A stretch of 6,579 nucleotides of DNA from an uncultured Muribaculaceae bacterium (GCA_910584495.1 CAJUAR010000103.1:1-6579); one strand, 5' to 3'; shown: positions 1 through 6,362, numbered from the stretch's first letter. Notes: generated by a model from the sequence alone, not told the origin. Numbers and translations are program-made.

Positions 1-283
1 TGCGGTGACGGATGCCGCGGTAGCAGCCGATATCCATCAGGCGCTTGATGTTGAGTTGGATTTCGCTGCGGAGGTCGCCTTCAACCTTGTAGTCGTTGCC
101 GATCACCTCGCGCACTTTTGCGGCCTGGTCGTCGGTCCAGTCCTGGACCTTGATGTTCACGTCTATGCCGGCCTTTTCAAGTATCGTCTTGGCTGCGCTG
201 CGACCTATGCCGTAGATGTAGGTCAAGGCGATTTCACCTCTTTTATTCTGGGGGAGGTCAACTCCCACTATTCTGACTGCCAT
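1..283 (-). CDS. rpsM: 30S ribosomal protein S13 (uS13), 3' end cut by window edge
   Basis: S13 lies in the 30S head and forms intersubunit bridges with L5 and 23S rRNA; its tail reaches the P-site tRNA. The first 94 residues are visible and the frame runs off the left edge. The start is MAVRIVGVDLPQNKRGEIAL, followed by TYIYGIGRSAAKTILEKAGI at 21-40. A helical region follows with AKVREVIG at 55-62, and then the signature LRSEIQLNIKRLMDIGCYRG at 71-90, with IRHR as the last readable residues. S13 in this phylum is usually about 125 residues, so roughly 30 C-terminal residues, including the basic RTK-rich tail, are outside. It opens the alpha-operon block, which normally continues with rpsK, rpsD, rpoA and rplQ. 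The start is 6 nt after rpmJ and has an AAGGA motif. Confidence 0.97.
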   Translation of the reverse strand, partial: MAVRIVGVDLPQNKRGEIALTYIYGIGRSAAKTILEKAGIDVNIKVQDWTDDQAAKVREVIGNDYKVEGDLRSEIQLNIKRLMDIGCYRGIRHR

Positions 284-289
284 AGTATA

Positions 290-406
290 TTATCCTTGAC
301 GTTGTTTGTATTTAGGGTTCTTCTTGTTGATGACGTACAGTCGTCCCTTGCGGCGGACAATCTTGCTGTCCGGGGTGCGTTTCTTCACAGATGCTCTTAC
401 TTTCAT
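290..406 (-). CDS. rpmJ: 50S ribosomal protein L36 (bL36), cysteine-free variant
   Basis: L36 is the smallest 50S protein and packs against 23S rRNA near the L7/L12 stalk base. The 38-residue gene was found by translating the infA-rpsM gap by hand. It starts MKVRASVKKRTPDSKIVRRK and ends NPKYKQRQG, the standard terminus, before a TAA stop. The usual zinc ligands are all replaced relative to E. coli L36: C11 by Thr, C14 by Ser, C27 by Asn and H33 by Tyr. It therefore cannot hold the normal Zn ribbon and belongs to the zinc-independent class. Length and the remaining basic residues are normal, so it looks functional rather than decayed. rpsM follows after 6 nt. Confidence 0.96.
   Translation of the reverse strand: MKVRASVKKRTPDSKIVRRKGRLYVINKKNPKYKQRQG
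293..297 (-). promoter_or_regulatory. Shine-Dalgarno-like AAGGA before rpsM
   Basis: On the mRNA strand AAGGA is followed by nine bases and the rpsM ATG. The motif overlaps the last codons of rpmJ, so rpmJ termination and rpsM initiation share sequence. The spacing is identical to the rplE and rpmD motifs. Functional use is inferred. Confidence 0.5.
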
Positions 407-423
407 ATCTTTTAGTTGATTTT

Positions 424-642
424 TTATTTATAGCGGAAAGCAATACGGCCTTTAGAGAGATCGTAGGGCGACATTTCAACACGCACTTTGTCGCCGGGCA
501 GAATCTTGATATAATGCATTCTCATTTTGCCCGAAATGTGCGCGGTGATTTCGTGTCCGTTTTCGAGTTCCACGCGAAACATGGCGTTGGAGAGGGCCTC
601 GACAATGGTCCCGTCTTGTTCGATTGCTGATTGTTTTGCCAT
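424..642 (-). CDS. infA: Translation initiation factor IF-1
   Basis: IF-1 binds the 30S A site with IF-2 and IF-3 during initiation, blocks premature tRNA entry and modulates subunit joining. The product is 72 residues, the standard length, with a single OB-fold of the S1 type. Visible family blocks are IEQDGTIVEALSNAMFRVEL at 7-26, NGHEITAHISGKMRMHYIKI at 28-47, the PGDKVRVEMSPYDLSKGRI segment at 49-67, and the end FRYK. The gene lies between map and rpmJ, a common place in Bacteroidota. The ATG is 9 nt after the map stop with an AT-rich leader and no SD. rpmJ follows after 17 nt. Confidence 0.98.
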   Translation of the reverse strand: MAKQSAIEQDGTIVEALSNAMFRVELENGHEITAHISGKMRMHYIKILPGDKVRVEMSPYDLSKGRIAFRYK

Positions 643-651
643 ATAGTTGGT

Positions 652-1434
652 TTAAATAAATTTATCCGGTATCGCTTGTTGTATATAGTCGAAGGTGGTG
701 AGCACTTCGGTGCTGTCGCCGACAATGGCCACTGTGTGCTCGTAGTGCGCCGACGGTTTGCCGTCGCGTGTGCGACATTCCCAGCCGTTGGGGGCTATGA
801 CAATGTTGCGGCTGCCCATGTTCACCATGGGCTCGATGCAAATCACCATGCCGTTCTGCAGCCTTGGGCCGATGCCGCGGCGTCCATAGTTTGGCACCTC
901 GGGCGATTCGTGCATACGGCGTCCGATGCCATGACCTGTCATTTCGCGAACCATCGAATAGTTGCGCTTCTCACAGTAGGTTTGCACAGCGTTGGAGATG
1001 TCGCCGATACGTGCTCCGGGCTTGGCTGCCTCGATGCCGATATAGAGCGATTCCTTGGTGGTACGGCAGAGGGCCTCCTTCTCAGGCGACAATGTGCCCA
1101 CGGCAAATGTGTAGCACATATCGGCCATAAAGCCGTTTTTCTCCACCACGGTATCGATACCCACAATATCGCCATCCATCAGGATACGGTCCGAGGGAAA
1201 GCCGTGGACCACCGTCTCGTTAACTTCAATGCAAAGTGTGGCCGGAAAACCTTCGTAGCCCAAGCAGGCAGGCTTGCCACCATTGTCCAGGATGAATTCC
1301 CTGGCAATGGTGTCGAGCTTGCGTGTGCTTACGCCGGGTTGAATCCATTTTGCAAGTTCCCCGAGAGTCTGCGATATGAGCTGCGCGGGGATGCGCATGG
1401 TTTCTATTTCTTCCGGTGTCTTCAGATAAATCAT
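652..1434 (-). CDS. map: Methionine aminopeptidase, type I
   Basis: This cytosolic dinuclear-metal enzyme removes the initiator Met from nascent proteins once the formyl group is gone. The 260-residue product has the pita-bread fold signatures with all expected metal ligands and catalytic residues: H77 (VVHG), D94 (GID), D105 (MAD), H168 (TGHGIG), E201 (IEPM) and E232 (YEHT). H175 in RRMHESPEVPNYGRRG is also present. C57, Y60, F63 and C68 line up with the E. coli substrate pocket (C59, Y62, Y65, C70), as does W218. The residue matching E. coli H63 is Glu61 (GYEGFP against GYHGYP). There is no N-terminal zinc-finger extension, so it is the short bacterial (Ia) form. The ATG follows a G-free CA-rich leader without SD. 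infA follows after 9 nt. Presence in the ribosomal operon couples N-terminal processing to ribosome production. Confidence 0.97.
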   Translation of the reverse strand: MIYLKTPEEIETMRIPAQLISQTLGELAKWIQPGVSTRKLDTIAREFILDNGGKPACLGYEGFPATLCIEVNETVVHGFPSDRILMDGDIVGIDTVVEKNGFMADMCYTFAVGTLSPEKEALCRTTKESLYIGIEAAKPGARIGDISNAVQTYCEKRNYSMVREMTGHGIGRRMHESPEVPNYGRRGIGPRLQNGMVICIEPMVNMGSRNIVIAPNGWECRTRDGKPSAHYEHTVAIVGDSTEVLTTFDYIQQAIPDKFI

Positions 1435-1458
1435 TTAAGAGAAGGTGTTGTTGTGTTG

Positions 1459-2808
1459 TTAATATGCCTGGCCTGTGGTGCGACCTTTGATTTTGCCTTC
1501 CTTCATCAGACCGTCGTAGTGGTGCATCATCAGGTGCGATTCTACCTGCTGGAGAGTGTCCAGCACAACACCCACCATAATCAGCAGCGATGTACCGCCG
1601 AAGAACTGGGCGAAGTTCTGGCTGATGCCGAAGAAACGGGCAAAAGCCGGAAGGATGGCCACGATGCCGAGGAACAAGGAGCCCGGCAGGGTGATGCGCG
1701 ACATAATCATGTCCAGATACTCGGCGGTCTTCTTGCCGGGCTTAACTCCGGGGATGAAACCGTTGTTGCGTTTCATATCTTCGGCCATCTGAGTGGGACG
1801 CACGGTGATGGCGGTGTAGAAGTAGGTGAAAGCAACAATGAGGATGAAGAACACAAAGTTATACCAGAAGCCGTTGATGTCGGTAAATGCCTGCACAAAA
1901 CCGTTGTCACCGCCACGAAAACCGGCAAGGGTCATAGGGATGAACATGATGGCTTGGGCAAAAATGATAGGCATAACGCCGGCAGCATTAACTTTCAGGG
2001 GAATGTATTGGCGGGCGCCGCCATACTGGCGGTTGCCGACAATGCGCTTTGCATACTGCACAGGCACTTTGCGTGTGCCCTGCACAAGAAGCACAGCACC
2101 CACAGTAACGGCAAAGAGAAGCACAACTTCTACAATGAACATCACCAGACCGCCCTGGCTGCCCGATGCTCCGGGAAGACGGCTGACAAATTCATAGTAG
2201 AGGGCTCCCGGGAGACGGGCAATGATACCAACCAAGATGATGAAGGAGATACCATTGCCAATGCCGCGGTCGGTAATGCGCTCGCCCAGCCACATGATGA
2301 ACATGGAGCCGGCGGCAAGGATGATGGTAAGATAAGCCACCGTCCAGAAGCCGAGTACGAGCGTCGTACCGTTCGATGCACCGTTAACCTGCACCTGAAG
2401 GTTGATCAGATAGGCCGGGGCCTGGAGGAAGAGGATGAGAACGGTCAGGTAGCGGGTATACTGGTTCAGTTTCTGACGGCCGCTTTCGCCCTCTCGCTGC
2501 ATTTTCTGGAACGAGGGAAGAATCATGCCGCACAGCTGGATGACAATCGAAGCTGTGATGTAGGGCATGATGCCAAGGGCAAAAATCGAGGCCTGCGAGA
2601 ACGCACCGCCAGAGAACATGTCGAGGAGCTGCATCAGGCCGCTCTTGTTGGTGAAGTTGGCGAGGGCATCGATGTCCGAGGGCGAAATGCCCGGCAGGAC
2701 AACGTAGCAACCCACGCGGTAGATGAACACCAGCAGAAGGGTGATGAGCAAGCGCTTGCGCAGCTCTTCGATAGTCCAAATGTTTTTAAGTGTTTGAACG
2801 AAGCCCAT
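1459..2808 (-). CDS. secY: Protein translocase subunit SecY
   Basis: SecY is the pore subunit of the SecYEG translocon in the inner membrane. It passes unfolded proteins to the periplasm or releases membrane helices sideways. The 449-residue product matches the usual size and has about ten hydrophobic segments, roughly at 18-38, 72-97, 118-136, 152-174, 185-199, 221-243, 274-294, 314-335, 371-394 and 403-418. Landmarks are the plug-proximal segment DMFSGGAFSQASIFALGIMP at 63-82 and the motif ERITDRGIGNGISF at 176-189. The cytosolic C5 loop, which contacts SecA and ribosome, carries RPTQMAEDMKRNNGFIPGVK at 337-356. The N-terminus MGFVQTLKNIWTIEELRKRL is a typical amphipathic cytosolic start. 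It sits 2 nt after rplO and 24 nt before map, the conserved position of secY at the end of the spc genes. Confidence 0.98.
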   Translation of the reverse strand: MGFVQTLKNIWTIEELRKRLLITLLLVFIYRVGCYVVLPGISPSDIDALANFTNKSGLMQLLDMFSGGAFSQASIFALGIMPYITASIVIQLCGMILPSFQKMQREGESGRQKLNQYTRYLTVLILFLQAPAYLINLQVQVNGASNGTTLVLGFWTVAYLTIILAAGSMFIMWLGERITDRGIGNGISFIILVGIIARLPGALYYEFVSRLPGASGSQGGLVMFIVEVVLLFAVTVGAVLLVQGTRKVPVQYAKRIVGNRQYGGARQYIPLKVNAAGVMPIIFAQAIMFIPMTLAGFRGGDNGFVQAFTDINGFWYNFVFFILIVAFTYFYTAITVRPTQMAEDMKRNNGFIPGVKPGKKTAEYLDMIMSRITLPGSLFLGIVAILPAFARFFGISQNFAQFFGGTSLLIMVGVVLDTLQQVESHLMMHHYDGLMKEGKIKGRTTGQAY

Positions 2809-2810
2809 AA

Positions 2811-3257
2811 TCAGATTGTTTTTGCAGTACCGCCGGCAGCTTCGATAGCTGCTTTAGCGGCTGCGGAGAATGCGTGGGCTTCAATGTTGAGAGCTGTTGC
2901 AACAGTGCCGTTTGCAAGAATCTTGACAAGCTGTTTGCGGCGGATGTAGCCGGCATTGCGGAGCTCTTCCAAACCGATGGTCTGGAGATTCTTGGCTTCA
3001 GCCAAAGCTGCGATAAGATCGAGATTGATAGCTTTATAGGCTACACGGTTGATGTTCTTGAAGCCGAACTTGGGCAGACGACGCTGCAGAGGCATCTGGC
3101 CGCCTTCAAATCCGATCTTGCGGCTATAGCCCGAACGCGATTTGGCGCCCTTGTGACCGCGTGTAGATGTGCCGCCCTTGCCCGAACCCGGGCCGCGGCC
3201 TATGCGGGTTTTGTGTGTTACAGAACCCGGTGCCGGTTTCAAATTACTTAAGTCCAT
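2811..3257 (-). CDS. rplO: 50S ribosomal protein L15 (uL15)
   Basis: L15 is a late-assembling 50S protein whose extended N-terminus threads deep into 23S rRNA. The 148-residue product has the typical glycine- and arginine-rich extension, TRIGRGPGSGKGGTSTRGHK at 17-36. This is followed by FEGGQMPLQRRLPKFGF at 50-66. The globular C-terminal part includes GLEELRNAGYI at 95-105, VKILANG at 111-117 and the terminal HAFSAAAKAAIEAAGG at 128-143. The length is normal (about 144-150). The start MDLSNLKPAPGS is the family N-terminus, and the ATG is preceded by an AT-rich spacer without SD. The gene ends in TGA only 2 nt before the secY ATG, so secY translation is probably coupled to it. Confidence 0.98.
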   Translation of the reverse strand: MDLSNLKPAPGSVTHKTRIGRGPGSGKGGTSTRGHKGAKSRSGYSRKIGFEGGQMPLQRRLPKFGFKNINRVAYKAINLDLIAALAEAKNLQTIGLEELRNAGYIRRKQLVKILANGTVATALNIEAHAFSAAAKAAIEAAGGTAKTI

Positions 3258-3276
3258 AGTTCTAATAATTTTTTAT

Positions 3277-3456
3277 TTACGCGTTGGTCACTTCCACCAG
3301 GTGGTGCACTTTCTGCACCATGCCGCGGATGGAGGGGCAGTCTTCCTTCACCACTGTGTGGTTCATTTTCTTCAAGCCAAGTGCGTCGAGAGTGCGTTTC
3401 TGCACTGCCGGGCAGTTGATGCGGCTCTTTATCTGTTTGATTTTGATTTGTGCCAT
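3277..3456 (-). CDS. rpmD: 50S ribosomal protein L30 (uL30)
   Basis: L30 is a small single-domain protein of the 50S subunit that binds 23S rRNA. This 59-residue gene was found by translating the gap between rpsE and rplO by hand. It starts MAQIKIKQIKSRINCP and continues with a QKRTLDALGLKKMNHTVV segment at 19-36. The family's C-terminal pattern SIRGMVQKVHHLVEV follows at 42-56, and the gene ends in TAA. The length matches the usual 58-61 residues, and its place between S5 and L15 is the standard spc order. The AAAGGA motif upstream supports the start. rplO follows after 19 nt. Confidence 0.96.
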   Translation of the reverse strand: MAQIKIKQIKSRINCPAVQKRTLDALGLKKMNHTVVKEDCPSIRGMVQKVHHLVEVTNA

Positions 3457-3465
3457 GTTGGTGTA

Positions 3466-3471
3466 TCCTTT
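3466..3471 (-). promoter_or_regulatory. Shine-Dalgarno-like AAAGGA before rpmD
   Basis: In the 33-nt rpsE-rpmD gap the mRNA strand reads AAAGGA, nine bases, then the rpmD ATG. It supports the rpmD start chosen here. It is the best SD match in a window where most starts have none. Functional use is inferred from position. Confidence 0.55.
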
Positions 3472-3489
3472 AATTGGTTTGATTGGATA

Positions 3490-4008
3490 TTAACCCTTGA
3501 ACACTTTTTCAACCGAGATGCCGCGGTTCTGGGCAACGATGGCGGGCGAGCGCATTTCGTCGAGGGCGGCTATGGTGGCTTTCACAAGGTTGTGGGGGTT
3601 GGACGAGCCTTTGCTCTTTGCAAGCACGTCGGTGATGCCCACGCTCTCAAGCACGGCACGCATGGCACCACCGGCCTTAACGCCGGTACCGTGCGATGCA
3701 GGTTTGAGGATGATGCGCGAGCCGCCGAACTTGGCATACTGCTCGTGTGGAATTGTGCCTTTGTGAACAGGCACACGGATGAGGTTTTTCTTTGCAGACT
3801 CAACACCTTTGGCAATTGCAGCCTGCACTTCGTTGGCTTTACCCAGACCCCAGCCTACAACACCGTTTTCGTTGCCTACTACGACGATGGCGGCAAAGGT
3901 GAAGGTGCGGCCGCCCTTGGTAACCTTGGTCACACGGTTGATGGCCACGAGGCGCTCTTTGAGTTCGAGGTCGCCGGCCGATTTTACTCTATTGTTTCTT
4001 TTTGCCAT
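3490..4008 (-). CDS. rpsE: 30S ribosomal protein S5 (uS5)
   Basis: S5 lies at the mRNA entry side of the 30S subunit with S3 and S4 and affects decoding accuracy and helicase activity. The 172-residue product has the S5 double-stranded-RNA-binding-like domain at about 15-80, with INRVTKVTKGGRTFTFAAIV at 23-42 and the signature region GNENGVVGWGLGKANEV at 45-61. The C-terminal domain contains GTIPHEQYAKFGGSRIILKP at 84-103, GTGVKAGGAMRAVLE at 107-121 and GSSNPHNLVKATIAAL at 134-149. The length is normal for the family. The N-terminus MAKRNNRVKS is basic as expected. The start is 5 nt after the rplR stop without an SD, which suggests coupling by reinitiation. rpmD follows after 33 nt. Confidence 0.98.
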   Translation of the reverse strand: MAKRNNRVKSAGDLELKERLVAINRVTKVTKGGRTFTFAAIVVVGNENGVVGWGLGKANEVQAAIAKGVESAKKNLIRVPVHKGTIPHEQYAKFGGSRIILKPASHGTGVKAGGAMRAVLESVGITDVLAKSKGSSNPHNLVKATIAALDEMRSPAIVAQNRGISVEKVFKG

Positions 4009-4013
4009 GATTG

Positions 4014-4358
4014 TCAGAATTTGAGACCGGCGCCGCGAGCAGCGTCAGCCAGCGATTTAACACGTCCGTGGAAGAGGTAGCCGTTGCGGTCGAATACCAC
4101 TTCTTTGATGCCTGCCTCGAGGGCCTTGGCAGCGATGGCTGCGCCAACGGCGGCAGCGATTTCTGTCTTGGTGCCTTTCTGGTCGAGTCCACGCGAGGAG
4201 GTGGCAACGAGAGTGCGGCCTGCCAGGTCGTCGATGAGCTGGACGTAGATCTGTTTGTTGCTGCGGAACACTGTCATGCGCGGACGCTCGGCTGTGCCGG
4301 AGATTTTGCCGCGGATGCGTGTTTTGATTTTATTGCGTCTTTCGATTTTTGAAAACAT
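4014..4358 (-). CDS. rplR: 50S ribosomal protein L18 (uL18)
   Basis: L18 binds 5S rRNA and, with L5 and L25-type proteins, anchors it in the central protuberance. The 114-residue product is full length (family about 114-120). It has the basic N-terminus SKIERRNKIKTRIRGKISGT (3-22) and the strand ERPRMTVFRSNKQIYVQLIDD at 24-44. The C-terminal 5S-binding block includes VVFDRNGYLFHGRVKSLADA at 87-106 and ends GAGLKF. The start fits the MFSKIERR opening seen in Bacteroidota. The gene ends in TGA, unlike most genes here, which end in TAA. rpsE begins only 5 nt downstream. Upstream there is at most a weak AGG close to the ATG. Confidence 0.98.
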   Translation of the reverse strand: MFSKIERRNKIKTRIRGKISGTAERPRMTVFRSNKQIYVQLIDDLAGRTLVATSSRGLDQKGTKTEIAAAVGAAIAAKALEAGIKEVVFDRNGYLFHGRVKSLADAARGAGLKF

Positions 4359-4376
4359 AGTTGCCTGCGTGTTATG

Positions 4377-4937
4377 TTATTTGGCACCGGCCTTCTTGCC
4401 GGACTTGCGGCGGATGATTTCGCCGACGAACTTGATACCTTTGCCTTTGTAGGGCTCGGGCTTGCGAAGAGAGCGAATTTTGGCACAAACCTGGCCAAGG
4501 AGCTGCTTGTCGCGGCTTTCGAGAATGATGAGCGGGTTTTTGTTACGTTCGCTCTTTGCCTCGACGCTCACTTCGGCGGGAAGTTTGAGATATATTGCAT
4601 GGGAGTAGCCCAGCGAAAGCTCCAGCACTTGGCCGGTTGCCGACGCGCGGTAGCCCACACCCACGAGTTCCATTTCTTTGCGGTAGCGTTTGTGAACGCC
4701 TTCTACCATGTTGTGTATCAGAGCGCGGTACAGACCGTGTTGTGCGCGGTGCTCGCGGTCGTCGCTCGGACGGGTAAGAATCACATGGTTGCCTTCTACT
4801 TTGACGGTGAGGTCGGGATTGACAGTCTGCTGAAGTTCTCCGTGGGGGCCTTTGACGGTCACCAGGTTTGTCTTTTCATCAACCGTCACAGTTACCCCTG
4901 CGGGGATTTCGATGGGGGCTTTACCTATTCTTGACAT
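4377..4937 (-). CDS. rplF: 50S ribosomal protein L6 (uL6)
   Basis: L6 binds 23S rRNA near the sarcin-ricin loop and the factor-binding site at the base of the L7/L12 stalk. The 186-residue product is slightly longer than the 177 residues of E. coli L6 and shows the expected two-domain repeat. The N-terminal domain starts MSRIGKAPIEIPAGV (1-15), with VKGPHGEL at 28-35 and the segment LYRALIHNMVEGV at 69-81. The C-terminal domain has the LVGVGYRA motif at 91-98, LGYSHAI at 109-115 and the rRNA-binding signature RKPEPYKGKGIKFVGE at 158-173. A lysine-rich tail RRKSGKKAGAK follows. It lies 23 nt after rpsH and 18 nt before rplR, with no recognisable SD. A full-length antisense open frame mirrors it on the plus strand, which is a codon-usage shadow. 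Confidence 0.98.
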   Translation of the reverse strand: MSRIGKAPIEIPAGVTVTVDEKTNLVTVKGPHGELQQTVNPDLTVKVEGNHVILTRPSDDREHRAQHGLYRALIHNMVEGVHKRYRKEMELVGVGYRASATGQVLELSLGYSHAIYLKLPAEVSVEAKSERNKNPLIILESRDKQLLGQVCAKIRSLRKPEPYKGKGIKFVGEIIRRKSGKKAGAK

Positions 4938-4960
4938 AATTCAGATAGTTTGCGGGTTGA

Positions 4961-5362
4961 TTAATAGATGTAGCAGAGCACTTCGCCGCCGATCTTCAGG
5001 TCGGCAGCCTTTTTGTTTGTCATCACGCCTTGCGAAGTCGAAAGGATGGCGATGCCCAGGCCGTTGAGGACACGTGGCATGTCCTTGTAGCCGGTGTACT
5101 GGCGGAGACCGGGACGCGACACGCGCTTGAGGCCCTTGATGGCGTTGACACGGTCGACGGGGTCATATTTTAGGGCGATTTTGATAGAGCCCTGGGGTCC
5201 GTTTTCCCCTTCTATGAATTTGTAGTTGAGGATGTAGCCCTGTTCGAAGAGAATCTTTGTGATTTCCTTCTTCAAATTAGAAGCGGGCACTTCTACCACG
5301 CGGTGGTTGGCCTTGATGGCATTCCTCAATCTTGTCAGATAGTCTGCAATAGGATCTGTCAT
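4961..5362 (-). CDS. rpsH: 30S ribosomal protein S8 (uS8)
   Basis: S8 is a primary 16S rRNA-binding protein of the central domain (helix 21) and is required for 30S platform assembly. In E. coli it is also the translational repressor of the spc operon. The product is 133 residues, close to the usual 130-132. Conserved blocks are MTDPIADYLTRLRNA at 1-15, VVEVPASNLKKEI at 22-34, LKRVSRPGLR at 78-87, and the C-terminal rRNA-binding motif LSTSQGVMT at 107-115 followed by IGGEVLCYIY. The frame stays open 27 codons further upstream to another ATG (5441-5443). That extension has no family similarity and would run through the spacer, so the start at MTDPIADYL is preferred. No SD is visible; the ATG follows an A/C-rich leader (ACACCAACAAAA). 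rplF follows after 23 nt. Confidence 0.98.
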   Translation of the reverse strand: MTDPIADYLTRLRNAIKANHRVVEVPASNLKKEITKILFEQGYILNYKFIEGENGPQGSIKIALKYDPVDRVNAIKGLKRVSRPGLRQYTGYKDMPRVLNGLGIAILSTSQGVMTNKKAADLKIGGEVLCYIY

Positions 5363-5486
5363 TTTTGTTGGTGTTAAATTGATTGGGCCGGATTGCCCAA
5401 CAATATTTAAAATTTTTGATGGCTGCTGCCAATATCGCAACACAGTGCGATTGCGTCAGAAGCCGGTTTGGAGTTATGACAGCTGT
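5363..5486 (-). other. rpsN-rpsH spacer with two potential hairpins
   Basis: This 124-nt spacer is at least three times longer than any other gap in the cluster and is AT-rich on its rpsH side. On the mRNA strand it holds two inverted repeats. One is ATCGCA / TGCGAT (5446-5451 with 5434-5439, 6-nt loop). It can also fold as a 5-bp stem plus a 3-bp stem (CAA / TTG, 5451-5453 with 5430-5432) separated by a 2-nt bulge. The second is TTGGGC / GCCCAA (5395-5400 with 5383-5388, 6-nt loop), ending 20 nt before the rpsH ATG. Neither is followed by a U-tract, so an intrinsic terminator is unlikely. A TATTGTTG string resembles the Bacteroidota -7 element TAnnTTTG, but the nearest upstream TTG is about 24 nt away, longer than usual. 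The spacer could be a leader controlling rpsH and the genes after it, a processing site, or unselected sequence. Function is inference only. Confidence 0.35.
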
Positions 5487-5804
5487 TTACCAGCTGGCTT
5501 TTTTCACTCCGGGGATGAGGCCCTTGGAGGCCATTTCGCGGAACTGGATACGGCTCAGGCCGAAGGTGCGCATATAGCCCTTGGGACGGCCGGTGATCGA
5601 GCAGCGGTTGTGTTTGCGGATGGGCGAGGCGTTCTTGGGCAGGGCCTGGAGCTTCTGTGCGGCTTCGTAGGCAGCCTGGAGCTTGTCGGGATCGCCGTCG
5701 TAGGCGGCATTGACCGTTTTCTTGAGCTCGGCGCGGCGCTCGGCATACTTGGCGGCCAGGCGGGCGCGTTTCACCTCGCGGGCTTTCATTGATTCTTTAG
5801 CCAT
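5487..5804 (-). CDS. rpsN: 30S ribosomal protein S14 (uS14), zinc-free long form
   Basis: S14 sits in the head of the 30S subunit next to S3, S10 and S19 and binds the 3' major domain of 16S rRNA. The product is 105 residues. It opens with the basic block MAKESMKAREVKRARLAAKY and carries the core RKHNRC at 63-68, TGRPKGY at 71-77 and FGLSRIQFREMA at 81-92. It ends IPGVKKASW, a near-invariant terminus. It is the long form that lacks the four-cysteine zinc site of short S14: the only cysteine is C68. E. coli S14 (101 residues) is of the same class. The middle segment DGDPDKLQAAYEAAQ around 36-50 makes it slightly longer than that protein. The ATG is 9 nt after the rplE stop with no clear SD, and the conserved MAKESMKAREVKR start supports this choice. 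It is followed by the longest spacer in the window (124 nt). Confidence 0.98.
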   Translation of the reverse strand: MAKESMKAREVKRARLAAKYAERRAELKKTVNAAYDGDPDKLQAAYEAAQKLQALPKNASPIRKHNRCSITGRPKGYMRTFGLSRIQFREMASKGLIPGVKKASW

Positions 5805-5813
5805 AGGGTGTGC

Positions 5814-6362
5814 TTAGTTTTTTGCGTTCTTGAAGGGGAGGCCGAAAGCTTTCAGAAGGGCGTAGCCTTCTTCATCGGTCGGGGCAGAAGTCACGAAGGT
5901 GATGTTCATACCCATGAGTTTGTTGATGTTGTCGATGTTGATTTCCGGGAAGATAATCTGCTCGGTGATGCCGAGGGTGTAGTTGCCGCGGCCGTCGAGC
6001 TTGCCTTCGATGCCCTTGAAGTCGCGGATACGGGGAAGGGCCACACGGATGAGGCGTTCGAGGAATTCATACATCTTGTCGCGGCGCAGTGTCACACGAA
6101 CGCCGACGGGCATTTTCTTACGGAGCTTGAAGTTGGAGATGTCTTTTTTCGACAAAGTTGCCACAGCTTTCTGGCCTGTGATTGCAGTGAGCTCGGCAAT
6201 GGCGGTGTCGATAAGTTTTTTGTCCTGGGTGGCTGCACCGATGCCCTGGTTGATGACAATCTTCTCCAGACGGGGCACCTGCATGATGGTGGAGTAGTTA
6301 AACTCTTTCTCCAGGGCAGGGACAATGCGCTCCTTGTAGTCTTTTTGCAGAGTTGTGCTCAT
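5814..6362 (-). CDS. rplE: 50S ribosomal protein L5 (uL5)
   Basis: L5 binds 5S rRNA and helps install it in the central protuberance of the 50S subunit, where it contacts the P-site tRNA and the 30S head. The 182-residue product is full length for the family (about 179-185). It has the N-terminal block VPRLEKIVINQGIG at about 29-42, the central segment SKKDISNFKLRKKMPVGVRV at 71-90, and the basic stretch RVALPRIRDFKGI at 106-118. The C-terminal blocks are ITEQIIFPEI at 132-141 and KAFGLPF at 171-177. The ATG overlaps the last base of the upstream rplX stop and has an AGGA motif 9 nt upstream, so this start is well supported. rpsN follows after 9 nt. In E. coli, S8 represses the spc operon by binding mRNA near the rplE start; I see no obvious equivalent structure at this junction. 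Confidence 0.98.
   Translation of the reverse strand: MSTTLQKDYKERIVPALEKEFNYSTIMQVPRLEKIVINQGIGAATQDKKLIDTAIAELTAITGQKAVATLSKKDISNFKLRKKMPVGVRVTLRRDKMYEFLERLIRVALPRIRDFKGIEGKLDGRGNYTLGITEQIIFPEINIDNINKLMGMNITFVTSAPTDEEGYALLKAFGLPFKNAKN

Noticed and set aside
631..2949. A 772-codon open frame on the plus strand opposite infA start, map, secY and part of rplO
   Set aside because: It lies entirely antisense to firmly identified genes, is rich in His, Ala, Val and Asp in a way that mirrors the reverse complement of their codons, and has no recognisable domain. Biased codon use in highly expressed genes suppresses stops on the opposite strand, so it is a shadow despite its length.
3169..4080. 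A 303-codon plus-strand open frame across rplO, rpmD and rpsE
   Set aside because: Antisense to three conserved ribosomal genes, with no family motifs and no independent signals. Treated as a shadow.
5383..5400. TTGGGC/GCCCAA hairpin as an intrinsic terminator
   Set aside because: The stem is only 6 bp and no U-run follows it on the mRNA strand. Termination here would also cut off most of an essential operon.
5363..5443. A 27-codon N-terminal extension of rpsH to an upstream ATG
   Set aside because: The extension has no similarity to S8, would give a protein well over the family length, and MTDPIADYLTRLRNA is the known S8 N-terminus.
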